A DNA stretch of 64,000 nt from NCBI RefSeq assembly GCF_001757355.1, contig NZ_MINO01000005.1, positions 62,001-126,000 on the forward strand. The letters are read 5' to 3'. This document shows positions 25,570-34,857 of the stretch, piece by piece. Positions within the stretch are counted from its first letter, which is position 1, and each line of letters starts with the position of its first letter. A program made the position numbers and the translations under genes. Source of the DNA: Sphingobium phenoxybenzoativorans (GTDB lineage Bacteria; Pseudomonadota; Alphaproteobacteria; Sphingomonadales; Sphingomonadaceae). Below the pieces are notes generated by a model. It did no database searches and had not been told where the DNA came from. It worked only from the letters and a program-made list of their open reading frames with translations.

Positions 25570-26073
25570 ATGATACTGAGATATCGCCCCGCCCGCATGG
25601 TTTTGGCTGCGGGAATCACTGCAGCCGCTGCTGTAGCTTGTGGCTGGTTCGGATTGCATGTTCCGGTGCCGCATCACGGGGGACGTTATTCGCTTATATA
25701 TGGTTTGTTGGGCCATAATGGCGTGACGGCTTTTTTCTTAATCGTTACAGCCATTCTTATCTACTTAGCGTTCAAGCTCGTTCTTCCAATTGCTTCGGGC
25801 TATGTGGTTGCCGAGAGCGACGACGTTGGCGTTCGACTGCGCACTGCCGGACATCCCATAGCGCTGAAGTGGAACGAAATTCATTCGATCGAGCGGAAAG
25901 AGATCGGCACAAAGCACAAGGTTCCAATTGTGGTGCTGCACCACGAGCCAAAAAAGGCGGGGATCCTCGGCAGCAGGCGCACTAGCACCCTAGTTCCGGA
26001 ACTTCTGACGGTCGATGAAGACGTTTTTGAGAATTGGCTAGGGCAGGTCCAGGCTCGAATTCGGCAATCGTAG
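25570..26073 (+). CDS. Unknown two-helix inner-membrane protein
   Basis: 167 residues. Helix 1 about 10-32 (MVLAAGITAAAAVACGWFGL), helix 2 about 52-78 (NGVTAFFLIVTAILIYLAFK), then a soluble basic/beta-type C-terminal domain of about 90 residues (VAESDDVGVRLRTAGHPIAL, KWNEIHSIERKEIG) reminiscent of PH-like domains of small membrane proteins. Codon use is noticeably less GC-rich than the neighbours and the gene lies between the tandem array and a palindromic repeat, so recent acquisition is plausible. No family recognised. Confidence 0.65.
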   Translation: MILRYRPARMVLAAGITAAAAVACGWFGLHVPVPHHGGRYSLIYGLLGHNGVTAFFLIVTAILIYLAFKLVLPIASGYVVAESDDVGVRLRTAGHPIALKWNEIHSIERKEIGTKHKVPIVVLHHEPKKAGILGSRRTSTLVPELLTVDEDVFENWLGQVQARIRQS

Positions 26074-26152
26074 CGGAGTGGCAGTTTATCCTATCGAACG
26101 ACCGATTTTCATCGTTCGCAACCAATTGCAGCGGTTCCCCTAACCACCCCTT

Positions 26153-26249
26153 CGTCATCCCGGACTTGATCCGGGATCTATTGGCTCCATGCTGGCGTGA
26201 CGGCACAAGCGCCAGCGCTCATGGATCCCGGATCAAGTCCGGGATGACG
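26153..26249. repeat. Palindromic repeat, family A (CGTCATCCCGG type)
   Basis: Perfect 26-bp inverted arms (26153-26178 and 26224-26249), each itself a small palindrome around GGAnTTGATCCGG, separated by 45 bases. Related copies occur at 46,370 and 60,231 in this window. Dispersed intergenic elements of this kind are common in sphingomonads. Possible bidirectional terminator. Confidence 0.85.
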
Positions 26250-26325
26250 AAATAGGGATATGTCCGCTTCCCGCCCATTCCAGTCGTCGCGGCCCCGTCA
26301 ACAGGGGACAGTGACAGGGACGCCC

Positions 26326-27615
26326 CTATTTCAGACGCAGCGCCACCGATGCGGCATGGGCGGGCAGGCCCTCCGCTTTGGCGAGCGCCACCGCGGCCGG
26401 GCCGATCGCGTCAATCGCACGCTGATCGAGCGCAAGGAAGCTGGTGCGCTTCATGAAGTCCAGCACCGAAAGCCCGGAGGAGAAACGGGCGCGGCGACCG
26501 GTCGGCAGGACATGGTTGGGACCCGCGACATAATCGCCCACCGCTTCCGGGGTCATGCGTCCGAGGAACACCGACCCCGCATGACGGACCAGCGCGAACA
26601 GCGCATCGGGATCGTCCACGGCGAGCTCCAGATGTTCCGGCGCAAGGCGGTCGACAAACGGCATTGCGGAAACCAAATCCTCGACAAGGATGATTGCGCC
26701 ATTGGCGTTCCAGCTCGCCGTCGCCGTTTCCCTCGTCGTAAGCTTAGGAAGCTTCTGCTCGACCGCCGCCGCCACGGCGTCGGCAAAGGCCGCGTCGTCA
26801 GTGAACAGGATCGACTGGCTGGTCGGGTCATGCTCGGACTGGCTGAGCAGGTCGGCGGCGGTCCAGTCGGGATCATTCCTCCCATCCGCCACCACCACGA
26901 TTTCCGAAGGCCCGGCGACCATGTCGATGCCCACCACGCCGTAAAGCTGGCGCTTCGCCTCCGCGACCCAGGCGTTGCCGGGACCCACGATCACATCGAC
27001 GGGACGGATTTTTTCCGTGCCATAGGCCAGAGCCGCCACCGCCTGCGCGCCGCCGACCCGCCATACTTCGCCAATCCCGGCAATCTCCGCCGCCGCCAGG
27101 ACAAGCGGATTCATCTCGCCGCCGGGCGTAGGCGTCACCATCGCGATGCGCTCGACACCCGCGACCTTGGCCGGGATGACGTTCATCAGCAGCGACGAGG
27201 GATAGGCCGCGCGGCCGCCCGGCACATACAGGCCAGCCGCATCCACCGCGCTCCAGCGCGCCCCAAGGCGGACCCCGGCGCTGTCCGTTCCGTCGCTGTC
27301 CTGCGGCCGCTGTTTTTCATGATAGGCGGCGATGCGCGCGGCCGCGAGTTCCAGCGCGTCGCGCAATTCCGTCGAAAGGCCATCGAGCGCGGCGCGGCGC
27401 TCGGCGGCGGTCACGCTCCAGCCGCTCGCTTCCAGATCGTGCCGGTCAAACCGCTGCGTATAGTCCGCCAGCGCCGCGTCGCCCTCGGCGCGAACGCGCT
27501 TCAGGATCGCGGTCACATCCCGCGACACATCCTCGTCCGCCTCACGCCGGGCATCGACCAGCGCGGAGAAGGCGGCGGCGAAACCGGCATCCCGGCTGTC
27601 CAGCCTAAGCGGCAT
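26326..27615 (-). CDS. hisD: Histidinol dehydrogenase HisD
   Basis: 429 residues. Two NAD+-dependent oxidations of histidinol to histidine, the last steps of the pathway. [64 protein letters not shown] and [15 protein letters not shown] (zinc and substrate residues) are all intact, as are APEHLEL and [10 protein letters not shown] near the C-terminus. Overlaps hisG by 11 bp in a hisG-hisD operon. Confidence 0.97.
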   Translation of the reverse strand: MPLRLDSRDAGFAAAFSALVDARREADEDVSRDVTAILKRVRAEGDAALADYTQRFDRHDLEASGWSVTAAERRAALDGLSTELRDALELAAARIAAYHEKQRPQDSDGTDSAGVRLGARWSAVDAAGLYVPGGRAAYPSSLLMNVIPAKVAGVERIAMVTPTPGGEMNPLVLAAAEIAGIGEVWRVGGAQAVAALAYGTEKIRPVDVIVGPGNAWVAEAKRQLYGVVGIDMVAGPSEIVVVADGRNDPDWTAADLLSQSEHDPTSQSILFTDDAAFADAVAAAVEQKLPKLTTRETATASWNANGAIILVEDLVSAMPFVDRLAPEHLELAVDDPDALFALVRHAGSVFLGRMTPEAVGDYVAGPNHVLPTGRRARFSSGLSVLDFMKRTSFLALDQRAIDAIGPAAVALAKAEGLPAHAASVALRLK

Positions 27616-28267
27616 CCTTGACCCCCACGGCCCGCCGGAACGCCTCGACCAGCGGCGTCAGTTCGCCCGACCGCATCTTGAACGCCGCCCGGTTGACGAT
27701 CAGCCGGGCGGACACGTCCATGATGACGCTGGTCTCGACCAGGCCATTAGCCTTCAGCGTCGCGCCCGACGACACAAGATCGACGATCCGGCGGGACAGG
27801 CCGAGCGAAGGCGCAAGCTCCATCGCGCCGTTCAGCTTCACGCATTCCGCCTGCACGCCCATCGCCTCGAAATGCTTGCGGGTGAGGCCGGGATATTTGG
27901 TGGCGACGCGCACATGGCTCATCGTCGCCTGATCCTCAGCCGCCAGCCCCTCCGGCTCCGCGACCGACAGGCGGCAATGGCCGATGTTCAGGTCAACCGG
28001 CGCATAAAGCTCCGAATAGTCGAACTCATCGACGACATCCGATCCGACAATGCCAAGCTGCGCCGCGCCGTGCGCGACGAAGGTCGCGACGTCGAAGGCG
28101 CGGACGCGGATGATCGAAACATCGGGCTGGTTTGTGGCGAAGCGAAGCGCCCGGCTCTTGCTGTTATGGAAGTCCGCCTCCGGCTCTATGCCGACGCGGG
28201 CGAGCAGGGGCAGCGCTTCCTCCAGGATGCGTCCCTTGGGAATGGCGATGATGAGCGGGCGGGCCAT
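27605..28267 (-). CDS. hisG: ATP phosphoribosyltransferase HisG, short form
   Basis: 220 residues, catalyses the first histidine step. [45 protein letters not shown] and [20 protein letters not shown] (PRPP loop) are typical. At 220 residues it lacks the C-terminal ACT-like regulatory domain of long HisG, so it needs HisZ as regulatory partner; a hisZ gene is present at 57,347-58,483. Confidence 0.96.
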   Translation of the reverse strand: MARPLIIAIPKGRILEEALPLLARVGIEPEADFHNSKSRALRFATNQPDVSIIRVRAFDVATFVAHGAAQLGIVGSDVVDEFDYSELYAPVDLNIGHCRLSVAEPEGLAAEDQATMSHVRVATKYPGLTRKHFEAMGVQAECVKLNGAMELAPSLGLSRRIVDLVSSGATLKANGLVETSVIMDVSARLIVNRAAFKMRSGELTPLVEAFRRAVGVKDAA

Positions 28268-28331
28268 AATCCGCGCGCTTTACGCGGGGTAAGGGCAAAG
28301 GGCAATGATTGCTGTCGGGGATGTTTTCCGG

Positions 28332-28745
28332 TCAGCCCGGCCTGCCCGCCTCCGCCGGCCGGTCCTGCATCAGCCATGCCTCCGCGGCATCGGGCATCAG
28401 GAACATTTCGAACTCGGCGCTCTTCACGACCCGGCGCATCTGCATCTTCGCCAGGTTTGAATGCACGACGATCGCTATCCTGTCCCCCTCAGTATAAACC
28501 GCGCCCGCGCGGTCCGCGAGGTGAGACACCAGCTCAGGCGATTGCGCGACCGCGCCGCGCAGATCGACCAGCGCCATGACCCGCGCGCCGGCCGTACGCG
28601 CAGACCGCACGGAATTGCCGAGTTTCTCAAAATGCCGGTCGATGTCCGCCATCGTCCAGAAGCCGTTGCCGGTTACATGGACAATGCCCGTCGCAATGTC
28701 CCTGCGGACCGAAAATGGCCCGGAATCCTGTCCCTCGCCCACCAT
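28332..28745 (-). CDS. Small hypothetical protein with STAS/SpoIIAA-like fold features
   Basis: 137 residues, no signal or membrane segment. Pattern FSVRRDIATGIVHVTGNGFW, VMALVDLRGAVAQSPELVSH and YTEGDRIAIVVHSNLAKMQM then FLMPDAAEAWLMQDRPA resembles the STAS-like domain of the DUF3478/SpoIIAA family. I start at ATG 28745 because GGGAG lies 5 bases upstream; ATGs at 28775 and 28799 lack one. Downstream of hisG is the nearest same-strand gene, 65 bp away, but a joint transcript is uncertain. Confidence 0.6.
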   Translation of the reverse strand: MVGEGQDSGPFSVRRDIATGIVHVTGNGFWTMADIDRHFEKLGNSVRSARTAGARVMALVDLRGAVAQSPELVSHLADRAGAVYTEGDRIAIVVHSNLAKMQMRRVVKSAEFEMFLMPDAAEAWLMQDRPAEAGRPG

Positions 28746-29010
28746 GAAACTCCCGACAATTTCCGCCACGCCCATGGGCTTTCTCGCCCGGCCGCACATC
28801 GCATCCGGAGGTTAATGATCAGTGGAACGGGGCCTTGCTGGAAGCAACCCGATCGACCAAAATATTAATCTGGAGCAAGTTATCCCTCTGTATCGGGATC
28901 ATATTTTCGCCGGATTGCGCGCCGCGCCATGCATCAATCCCGCCCCTTGGTGAAGGCGATGGTTTTCCCTAATGGTGGCACTGGTCCCCCTAAACAGGAA
29001 TGAGCAAAGC

Positions 29011-29610
29011 GTGGCGCGGTTGATCCTGTTTAACAAGCCTTATGGCATGCTCTCACAATTCACCGATCGCGGGACCATGGGTTCGGACCGGCCGACCCTT
29101 TCGAGCGCCATCGACCTGCCCGGCATATATCCGGCCGGGCGGCTCGACATGGACAGCGAGGGCCTGCTGCTGCTGACCGGCGATGGCCGGCTTCAGGCGC
29201 AGATCGCCGATCCGAAATTCAAAATGCCCAAATCCTATCTGGTGCAGGTGGAGGGGGAGATTGGCGAGGACAGCCTGGCCGCTCTGCGCCGCGGCGTGCA
29301 GTTGAAGGATGGCCCGACCCGCCCGGCCGAGGCCGAACGCATCGACGATCCCGCATTATGGCCCCGCGATCCGCCGGTGCGATACCGCAAGAGCGTGCCC
29401 GACTGCTGGATCAGGCTGACGATCCGGGAGGGACGCAACCGGCAGGTGCGCCGCATGACGGCGGCGGTGGGCCATCCGACCTTGCGGCTGGTGCGGTGGA
29501 GCATCGGCGAATGGACGGTCGACGGCTTGCAGCCCGGCGCATGGCGGGAAGCGGCCGCCGGACCAGCCGCCCTCAATCCCCGGTTTCGAAAGCCACGCTA
29601 CCCTGATTGA
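29011..29610 (+). CDS. rluE: Pseudouridine synthase RluE-like (RsuA family)
   Basis: 199 residues. LILFNKPYGMLSQFTD start, catalytic Asp in YPAGRLDMDSEGLLLLTGDG (GRLDxxSEGLLLLT signature), PKSYLVQVEGE and IREGRNRQVRRMTAAVGHPT complete the RsuA/RluE fold. No N-terminal S4 domain, which favours RluE (23S rRNA helix 89 pseudouridine). Start is probably GTG 29011 after AGGA; an ATG at 28972 adds 13 residues without ribosome site. Its 3' end overlaps the convergent roxA gene by 38 bp. Confidence 0.88.
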   Translation: MARLILFNKPYGMLSQFTDRGTMGSDRPTLSSAIDLPGIYPAGRLDMDSEGLLLLTGDGRLQAQIADPKFKMPKSYLVQVEGEIGEDSLAALRRGVQLKDGPTRPAEAERIDDPALWPRDPPVRYRKSVPDCWIRLTIREGRNRQVRRMTAAVGHPTLRLVRWSIGEWTVDGLQPGAWREAAAGPAALNPRFRKPRYPD

Positions 29611-30724
29611 ACAGGGCGACGATCAATTCCATTGCTGCAGCCGACCGCCCAAGCGCCTGATCCATCTCGATCCGTCCCCCCGCGCACAGCCGTTCCGCCA
29701 GCGCGGCGGCTTCACCGGCCAATTCGAAACATTGCCCGTCGACGAACAGCAACAGCGAGTCCGCGTCCTGCCGGATGAAAGAGAAGCGGCTGGCCGGATT
29801 GCGGGTCAGCGGAACGGCATCGGCGATGAAGGCCCGCACATCCCTGCCGGTGACCGGCTGTTCGGGCCTGAAATCCACCTCAGGATATTTGGGGGCGCTG
29901 TTATGCTGCCCGAACCAGCGGGCAAAGGCGGCCCGGTCGCCCATGGTCTCCATGACCATCGCGTGCAGCTTCGCAATCGCTGGCGCGGAAATTTCCCCCG
30001 GATTGTCCTGCGGCGCAGGCTCCGGGTCCTCATATCGGTCGTCGTCCTGCAAACGGCCGAGCAAGTCGCCGCACCAATTCTCGATCAGGTCGCTGCGGGA
30101 CGGCGCGCGAAAACCGATCGAATAGGTCATGCAATCATCGCCGATCGCCACGCCATTATGCGCCATCCGGGGCGGGATGTAGAGGATATCGCCAGGCTCA
30201 AGCACCCATTCCTCCATCACATCAAAATCGGCGAGCAGGCGCAGGTCGTCATGCGGCAGCAATGGCGTGGCGGCATCGCACATCGCACCGACCTGCCAGC
30301 GCCGCCTGCCAAGACCCTGGATCAGAAACACGTCATACTGGTCGAAATGCGGACCTACGCCGCCCCCGTCGGTGGCGTAGCTCACCATCACATCGTCGAT
30401 GCGCCAGTCGGGAATGAAGCGAAATGGCGCGATGAGCGCGGCGACGCCCGGCGCGTAGATGTCCACTGCCTGCACCAGCAGCGTCCAGGGATTCCTGCCC
30501 AGCTTGCCGAAACGCGATTCCGGGATAGGGCCATGTTCAACCTTCCACCCGCCGCGGGCCTGCACGATCAACCGGGATTCGACATCCTCCTCACAGGAAA
30601 GACCGGCAAGCTCATCAGGCTCGACCGGATTCGTCCATGACCGCCAGGGGTTGCGAATCAGCAACGGCTTCTTTTGCCAATAGTCGGCCAGGAACCGCCC
30701 GGCGTCGAAATGCGCGAATTGCAT
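29573..30724 (-). CDS. roxA: JmjC/cupin ribosomal protein hydroxylase (RoxA/YcfD type)
   Basis: 383 residues. YWQKKPLLIRNPW at the N-terminus, DVMVSYATDGGGVGPHFDQY (H-x-D iron ligands), FLIQGLGRRRWQVG, and the distal His in YIPPRMAHNGVAIGDDCMTY mark a 2-oxoglutarate/Fe(II) oxygenase of the YcfD group, which hydroxylates Arg of ribosomal protein L16. The C-terminal winged-helix-like part (about 240-383) is also typical. Convergent with rluE. Confidence 0.9.
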   Translation of the reverse strand: MQFAHFDAGRFLADYWQKKPLLIRNPWRSWTNPVEPDELAGLSCEEDVESRLIVQARGGWKVEHGPIPESRFGKLGRNPWTLLVQAVDIYAPGVAALIAPFRFIPDWRIDDVMVSYATDGGGVGPHFDQYDVFLIQGLGRRRWQVGAMCDAATPLLPHDDLRLLADFDVMEEWVLEPGDILYIPPRMAHNGVAIGDDCMTYSIGFRAPSRSDLIENWCGDLLGRLQDDDRYEDPEPAPQDNPGEISAPAIAKLHAMVMETMGDRAAFARWFGQHNSAPKYPEVDFRPEQPVTGRDVRAFIADAVPLTRNPASRFSFIRQDADSLLLFVDGQCFELAGEAAALAERLCAGGRIEMDQALGRSAAAMELIVALFNQGSVAFETGD

Positions 30725-30732
30725 GGGAATGT

Positions 30733-31653
30733 TCAGGGATAGCTGACAGTCTTGGGCCGCCCCTGCGGTATCGGGATAAATTCCTGATCATCGCCGGGGA
30801 TCAGCGGGAAACGCATCGCCTCCCAATCCTCACGCGCCTGCATCAGCCGGTCCTTCGTCGATGACACGAAGTTCCACCACACATGGCGCGGCGTCGTGAA
30901 AGCTTCTCCCCCGCACAGGATCACCCGGCCGCCATCCACGCTGTGCAATGTGGCGCGGGTGCCGGGACGCAGGACATAGAGCGTCTGCGGCAGAAGGGCG
31001 ACGCCATCCAGCCCCGCATCGCCACCGGAGACATAAAGCGCCCGTTCCTCCGCCTCCGCATCGATGGGGATCGACCCGCCCGGACGCAGCATGATGTCCG
31101 CATAGATGGTGTTGGCGTAGGTCGTGACCGGCGCAGCCGCTCCCCACAGGCTGCCCATGATCACGCGGGCGCTGGCCCCCCGGTCGTTGAGGACAGGTAG
31201 CCTGTCCTCCGATACATGCTCGAACGCCGGGTCCATTTCCTCATTGCGGTCGGGCAGCGCGAGCCATGTCTGGATCGCCGAGAGCTTGGAAGCCCGGTCG
31301 CGCTCCTCCTGCGGCGATCGTTCGGAATGGACGATGCCTTTCCCGGCCGTCATCAGGTTGACCGCGCCCGGCTCAATCAATTGTTCCGATCCAAGGGAGT
31401 CGCGGTGGAGGAAAGCGCCCTCATACATATAGGTCACGGTGGCTAGGTTGATGTGCGGATGCGGGCGCACATCTATCCCCTCCCCCGGACCGAATTTGGC
31501 GGGTCCCGCCTGGTCGAAGAAGATGAAAGGGCCAACCATCGTCCGCTCCTTCACCGGCAGGCTGCGATAAACGCGGAAGTCGCCCAGATTGTGGCTGGTC
31601 GGCGTAATGGTCTGGATGATCAGGTCGCCTTGCGGCCCGCCAATTTCGGTCAT
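30733..31653 (-). CDS. Pirin family protein
   Basis: 306 residues, bicupin. VGPFIFFDQAGPAKFGPGEG, DVRPHPHINLATVTYMYEGA (metal ligands H-x-H and later E/H), LIEPGAVNLMTAGKGIVHSE and ERSPQ follow the pirin signature. Some pirins are quercetin dioxygenases; others are regulators or stress factors. Translationally coupled to the upstream GST gene (4-bp overlap). Confidence 0.9.
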   Translation of the reverse strand: MTEIGGPQGDLIIQTITPTSHNLGDFRVYRSLPVKERTMVGPFIFFDQAGPAKFGPGEGIDVRPHPHINLATVTYMYEGAFLHRDSLGSEQLIEPGAVNLMTAGKGIVHSERSPQEERDRASKLSAIQTWLALPDRNEEMDPAFEHVSEDRLPVLNDRGASARVIMGSLWGAAAPVTTYANTIYADIMLRPGGSIPIDAEAEERALYVSGGDAGLDGVALLPQTLYVLRPGTRATLHSVDGGRVILCGGEAFTTPRHVWWNFVSSTKDRLMQAREDWEAMRFPLIPGDDQEFIPIPQGRPKTVSYP

Positions 31654-32378
31654 GCAGCGTCAAGCTCCGGATAGTGACGGAAGATGCCGTCATTGTTGAA
31701 TGCGATTCGCCGGTTGCTGCGGAAATAGTCCTTCAGTTCCGGCATGGCGGCCACCAGATCGCACAGTTTCATCAACCGGGGATAGTCGCCCTCTATGCTC
31801 TTTATCCGTTTCGGAAACGCGTAGCGCAGGCCGGAAACGAGCTGAAACAGGGACAGGTCGGCATAGCTCCAGCGGCTGCCGGTCAGCCAGTCCCCCGCCG
31901 CCGCCTTCAACGCCTTTTCAAACCAGGCGAAATATCCCGGTATCCGTTCCTTGCGAAATTGCTCCGCGGCACGCGCGGCCTCCGCCTTCTGATCCTCATA
32001 ATAGAGCATGGCGGCCACCGGATGATGCACATTATGCGCCTCCGCCACGACATCCATGATGGTCAGTTGCACCTGGTTCAGCCAGTAGCGCGTCTTCATC
32101 GTCGTAGGGCCGCAATCATGCCGTTCCGACAGGAACATCAGGATATTTGCGGTCTGGGAAACCGTCTGACCATCAATGCCGATATAGGGTGGAGCGTAAG
32201 CCGGGCCTTCCACATGCCCGGCCATGTCCTTCATCATTGCTTCGGCCCCATCTTCCCGCGCGCGGTCCCTATAGGGAATGCCACACGCCTCCAGAGTCAG
32301 CCGGACGAACTCGCCGCGGCCGGGGATACTGGGCCAGTACCAGAAGTCATAGGCGCCCGAGTCAGACGAATCCGCCAT
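31650..32378 (-). CDS. Glutathione S-transferase family protein
   Basis: 242 residues. Thioredoxin-fold N-terminal domain: YDFWYWPSIPGRGEFVRLTL, YAPPYIGIDGQTVSQTANIL (cis-Pro and S-x-x glutathione site). C-terminal helical domain with WSYADLSLFQLVSGLRYAFP. The YFWYWP...GRGEFVR start resembles sigma/alpha-type GSTs. Start ATG 32378 with GGAG 8 bases upstream; a longer frame is unsupported. Coupled to pirin, suggesting joint redox or detoxification role (inference). Confidence 0.88.
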   Translation of the reverse strand: MADSSDSGAYDFWYWPSIPGRGEFVRLTLEACGIPYRDRAREDGAEAMMKDMAGHVEGPAYAPPYIGIDGQTVSQTANILMFLSERHDCGPTTMKTRYWLNQVQLTIMDVVAEAHNVHHPVAAMLYYEDQKAEAARAAEQFRKERIPGYFAWFEKALKAAAGDWLTGSRWSYADLSLFQLVSGLRYAFPKRIKSIEGDYPRLMKLCDLVAAMPELKDYFRSNRRIAFNNDGIFRHYPELDAA

Positions 32379-32439
32379 GCTCGCTTCTCCATTTCTCGCG
32401 CCCTCCTCCGCCAAGGGAAAGAGGATAAGGCCCGGATCG

Positions 32440-32727
32440 TCAAGCCTCCTGCGGCGCGCGCGCCTTGATCGCCAGCGCATGAACCTTGTCGCGCAGCAGG
32501 TCGGACAGGGCGGCGTTCACCATCCGCTGCCGGGCCACACGGCTCTGTCCGGTGAAGGCGTCCGCCACCACCTCCACGGTGAAATGACTCTCGCCCGATC
32601 CGTCATGGCCGGCATGCCCGCGATGCATTTCGCTATCATCGATCACCGCCAGCCGGGCGGGATTCAGGGCGGCGCGCAGACGCGCTTCAATTTCAGTGGC
32701 CACGGGGCCTTTCGATTCCTGGGTCAT
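32440..32727 (-). CDS. bolA: BolA family protein
   Basis: 95 residues. IEARLRAALNPARLAVIDDS, H-x-G-H-x-G region and ESHFTVEVVADAFTGQSRVA then RQRMVNAALSDLL are the BolA fold, with the metal-ligand His in HALAIKA. BolA proteins work with monothiol glutaredoxins in Fe-S handling and stress. Divergent from the J-domain gene, a neighbourhood conserved in alphaproteobacteria (established pattern as far as I know). Confidence 0.93.
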   Translation of the reverse strand: MTQESKGPVATEIEARLRAALNPARLAVIDDSEMHRGHAGHDGSGESHFTVEVVADAFTGQSRVARQRMVNAALSDLLRDKVHALAIKARAPQEA

Positions 32728-32771
32728 GGGCCTTATATAAGCGAACCGGCTTAGTTTGCATCAGGACGATT

Positions 32772-33392
32772 TTGGCTACCGATCCCTTCTCGACGAAACG
32801 GCATAACCGCTTTCATGGCCGCGTGGAACGCCAGGGCAGTCCTTGCGCGGTGCCCGGCTGCGAGGAAGCAGGCGAATTCCGCGCGCCGCCGGAGGGCGGG
32901 CATGGCACGGGGTCGGACGGTCCGCGCTGGCGCTGGCTGTGCCTGGATCATGTTCGCGAGTTCAACCAGAAATATAATTTCTTCAACGGCATGAGCGCCG
33001 AACAAATCGCCGACGCGCAGCGCCCCTATGCCGGATGGGAACGGGAAACCCGCGCCTTTTCCAGCAATGCGGCCAGCCCGCCGCCCCGCTGGGCGGACTT
33101 TTCCGATCCGCTGGACGCCATCGGAGCGAAGTTCCGGGACCGCATGAAGCGGGCCGAACAGGCCAATCGCCAACGAGCCGATGGCAAGTTCGTATCGCCC
33201 GATGACCGCAAGGCGATGGACCTGATGGGCCTTGACCTTGACGCAGACCGCAAGGCTCTGCGCGCGCGCTATACGGAGCTGGTCCGCCGCTTCCACCCCG
33301 ACCATAATGGCGGCGACCGCAGCCATGAGCAGGCGCTGCAGGATGTCATCGCGGCCTATGGTCAGTTGAGGAAAGCGCCCGCTTTCGCATAG
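32772..33392 (+). CDS. J-domain protein (DnaJ-class)
   Basis: 206 residues. Unlike DnaJ, the J domain is C-terminal (about 150-206): MDLMGLDLDADRKALRARYT then RRFHPDHNGGDRS with the essential HPD. The N-terminal part contains a small CxxxxC / CLDH element (CAVPGCEEAGEFRAP and WLCLDHVREFNQKYNFF) that may bind zinc. Start is TTG 32774-coded at 32772 with AGGA upstream. Probably recruits an Hsp70, possibly the YegD-like one 85 bp downstream (inference). Confidence 0.9.
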   Translation: MATDPFSTKRHNRFHGRVERQGSPCAVPGCEEAGEFRAPPEGGHGTGSDGPRWRWLCLDHVREFNQKYNFFNGMSAEQIADAQRPYAGWERETRAFSSNAASPPPRWADFSDPLDAIGAKFRDRMKRAEQANRQRADGKFVSPDDRKAMDLMGLDLDADRKALRARYTELVRRFHPDHNGGDRSHEQALQDVIAAYGQLRKAPAFA

Positions 33393-33477
33393 CAGCCTTA
33401 TCCCGGCGGCGCCCTTGTGATGGCGATGCTTCACTGCCATAGGCCCCGGCCCTTCCACAGATTCCCGGAGACTTTCC

Positions 33478-34770
33478 ATGCAGACCGGCGCACGCGCTCT
33501 GGGCCTAGATTTCGGCACGACCAACAGCGTCGCGGCTCTGGGCGAAGGCGGCCGTTCCGATCTGGTGGAATTTGCCGGCGAACAGGCGACCGGTCCGGTG
33601 TTCCGTTCCGCCTTGTGCTTCTGGCACGACGATGGGGTCAAGGGCGGGATGGCGCATGAGGCCGGGCCATGGGCGATCGCGGAATATCTGGAATATCCGC
33701 AGGACAGCCGGTTCATCCAGTCATTCAAATCGGTGGCGGCCAGCCCGATCTTCGAACATGCGACCGTGTTCGAGAAACGCTATGCGTTCGAGGAACTCGG
33801 CCGCATGTTCCTCGAACGCATGGCCGAACATGGCGGCGGCGCGCTGAGCGCCCTGCCCAGCCGGATAATCGTCGGACGTCCGGTCACATATGCAGGGTCG
33901 CGGCCCGACGAGGCGCTCGCCCGGCGACGGTATGACGCGATGTTCGCCGCATGGGGAACGGACATCCATTATGTCTACGAGCCATTGGGAGCGGCGTTCA
34001 GCTATGCCTCGCGCATTACCGAACCGGCCACCATCCTGGTTGCGGACTTTGGCGGCGGCACCAGCGATTTTTCCGTCGTGAAGGTGGACGCGCCCGGATC
34101 GGAACGGCGCTGCATTCCACTGGGTTCGGCAGGCGTCGGAATTGCCGGAGACCGTTTCGACTATCGTATCGTCGACAATCTGGTGCTTCCGATGCTTGGC
34201 AAGGGCGGCAGTTACCGGTCATTCGGCAAAAGCCTGGAAATCCCGCGCAGCTATTTCGCGGACTTCGCCGACTGGTCGCGCCTGGCCCTGATGCGTAACC
34301 GCAAGACCATGGCCGAGCTGGAGCGGCTTCAGAAAAGCGCGGCCGATCCGGACGCCATCGGCCGCATGATCGCCCTGATCGAACAGGAGCTTGGCTATCC
34401 GCTTTACGATGCTGTCGGACAGCTCAAGCGCGCGCTGTCGAGCGCGGACAGCGCGCATTTCCACTTCGACGGGGGCGGCCTGGGCATCGAGGCCGAGGTA
34501 ACCCGTTCCGACTTTGAGCGCTGGATCGCCGAAGATATCGCCCGAATCGAGACAAGCGTCGATCAGGCGCTGAGAAATGCGGGCGTGACGCCGCAGGACA
34601 TCGATCGCGTGTTCCTGACCGGCGGATCGTCCCTCATTCCCGCAATCCGGGCGATTTTCGACCGGCGTTTCGGCGCCGGGCAGATTGCGACAGGAGGAGA
34701 GCTTACCTCCATCGCGCATGGGCTGGCGCTCATCGGGCTGGAAGATCATCTGGCCGAATGGACAGCTTGA
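33478..34770 (+). CDS. Hsp70-like chaperone, YegD type
   Basis: 430 residues. Actin/Hsp70 ATPase motifs: ALGLDFGTTNSVAAL (phosphate 1), ILVADFGGGTSDFSVVKV (phosphate 2) and RVFLTGGSSLIPAIRAIF (adenosine). The chain ends after the nucleotide-binding domain, with no substrate-binding domain, as in E. coli YegD. Function of YegD proteins is poorly known. Sits between the J-domain protein and cobS on the same strand. Confidence 0.92.
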   Translation: MQTGARALGLDFGTTNSVAALGEGGRSDLVEFAGEQATGPVFRSALCFWHDDGVKGGMAHEAGPWAIAEYLEYPQDSRFIQSFKSVAASPIFEHATVFEKRYAFEELGRMFLERMAEHGGGALSALPSRIIVGRPVTYAGSRPDEALARRRYDAMFAAWGTDIHYVYEPLGAAFSYASRITEPATILVADFGGGTSDFSVVKVDAPGSERRCIPLGSAGVGIAGDRFDYRIVDNLVLPMLGKGGSYRSFGKSLEIPRSYFADFADWSRLALMRNRKTMAELERLQKSAADPDAIGRMIALIEQELGYPLYDAVGQLKRALSSADSAHFHFDGGGLGIEAEVTRSDFERWIAEDIARIETSVDQALRNAGVTPQDIDRVFLTGGSSLIPAIRAIFDRRFGAGQIATGGELTSIAHGLALIGLEDHLAEWTA

Positions 34771-34857
34771 TCCTGTTTTTGCCTTATCTCAATCTATCGA
34801 CATCGCCTTCCCCAATCGGTTAGGGGCTTTGGGGGACTCGCAGGAAGATTTGCACAT

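Noticed and set aside
26281-26326. GGGGACAGTGACAGGGACGCCCC as hisD terminator
   Set aside because: A short AGGGG/CCCCT stem can form but there is no T-tract on the hisD strand; not listed as a terminator.
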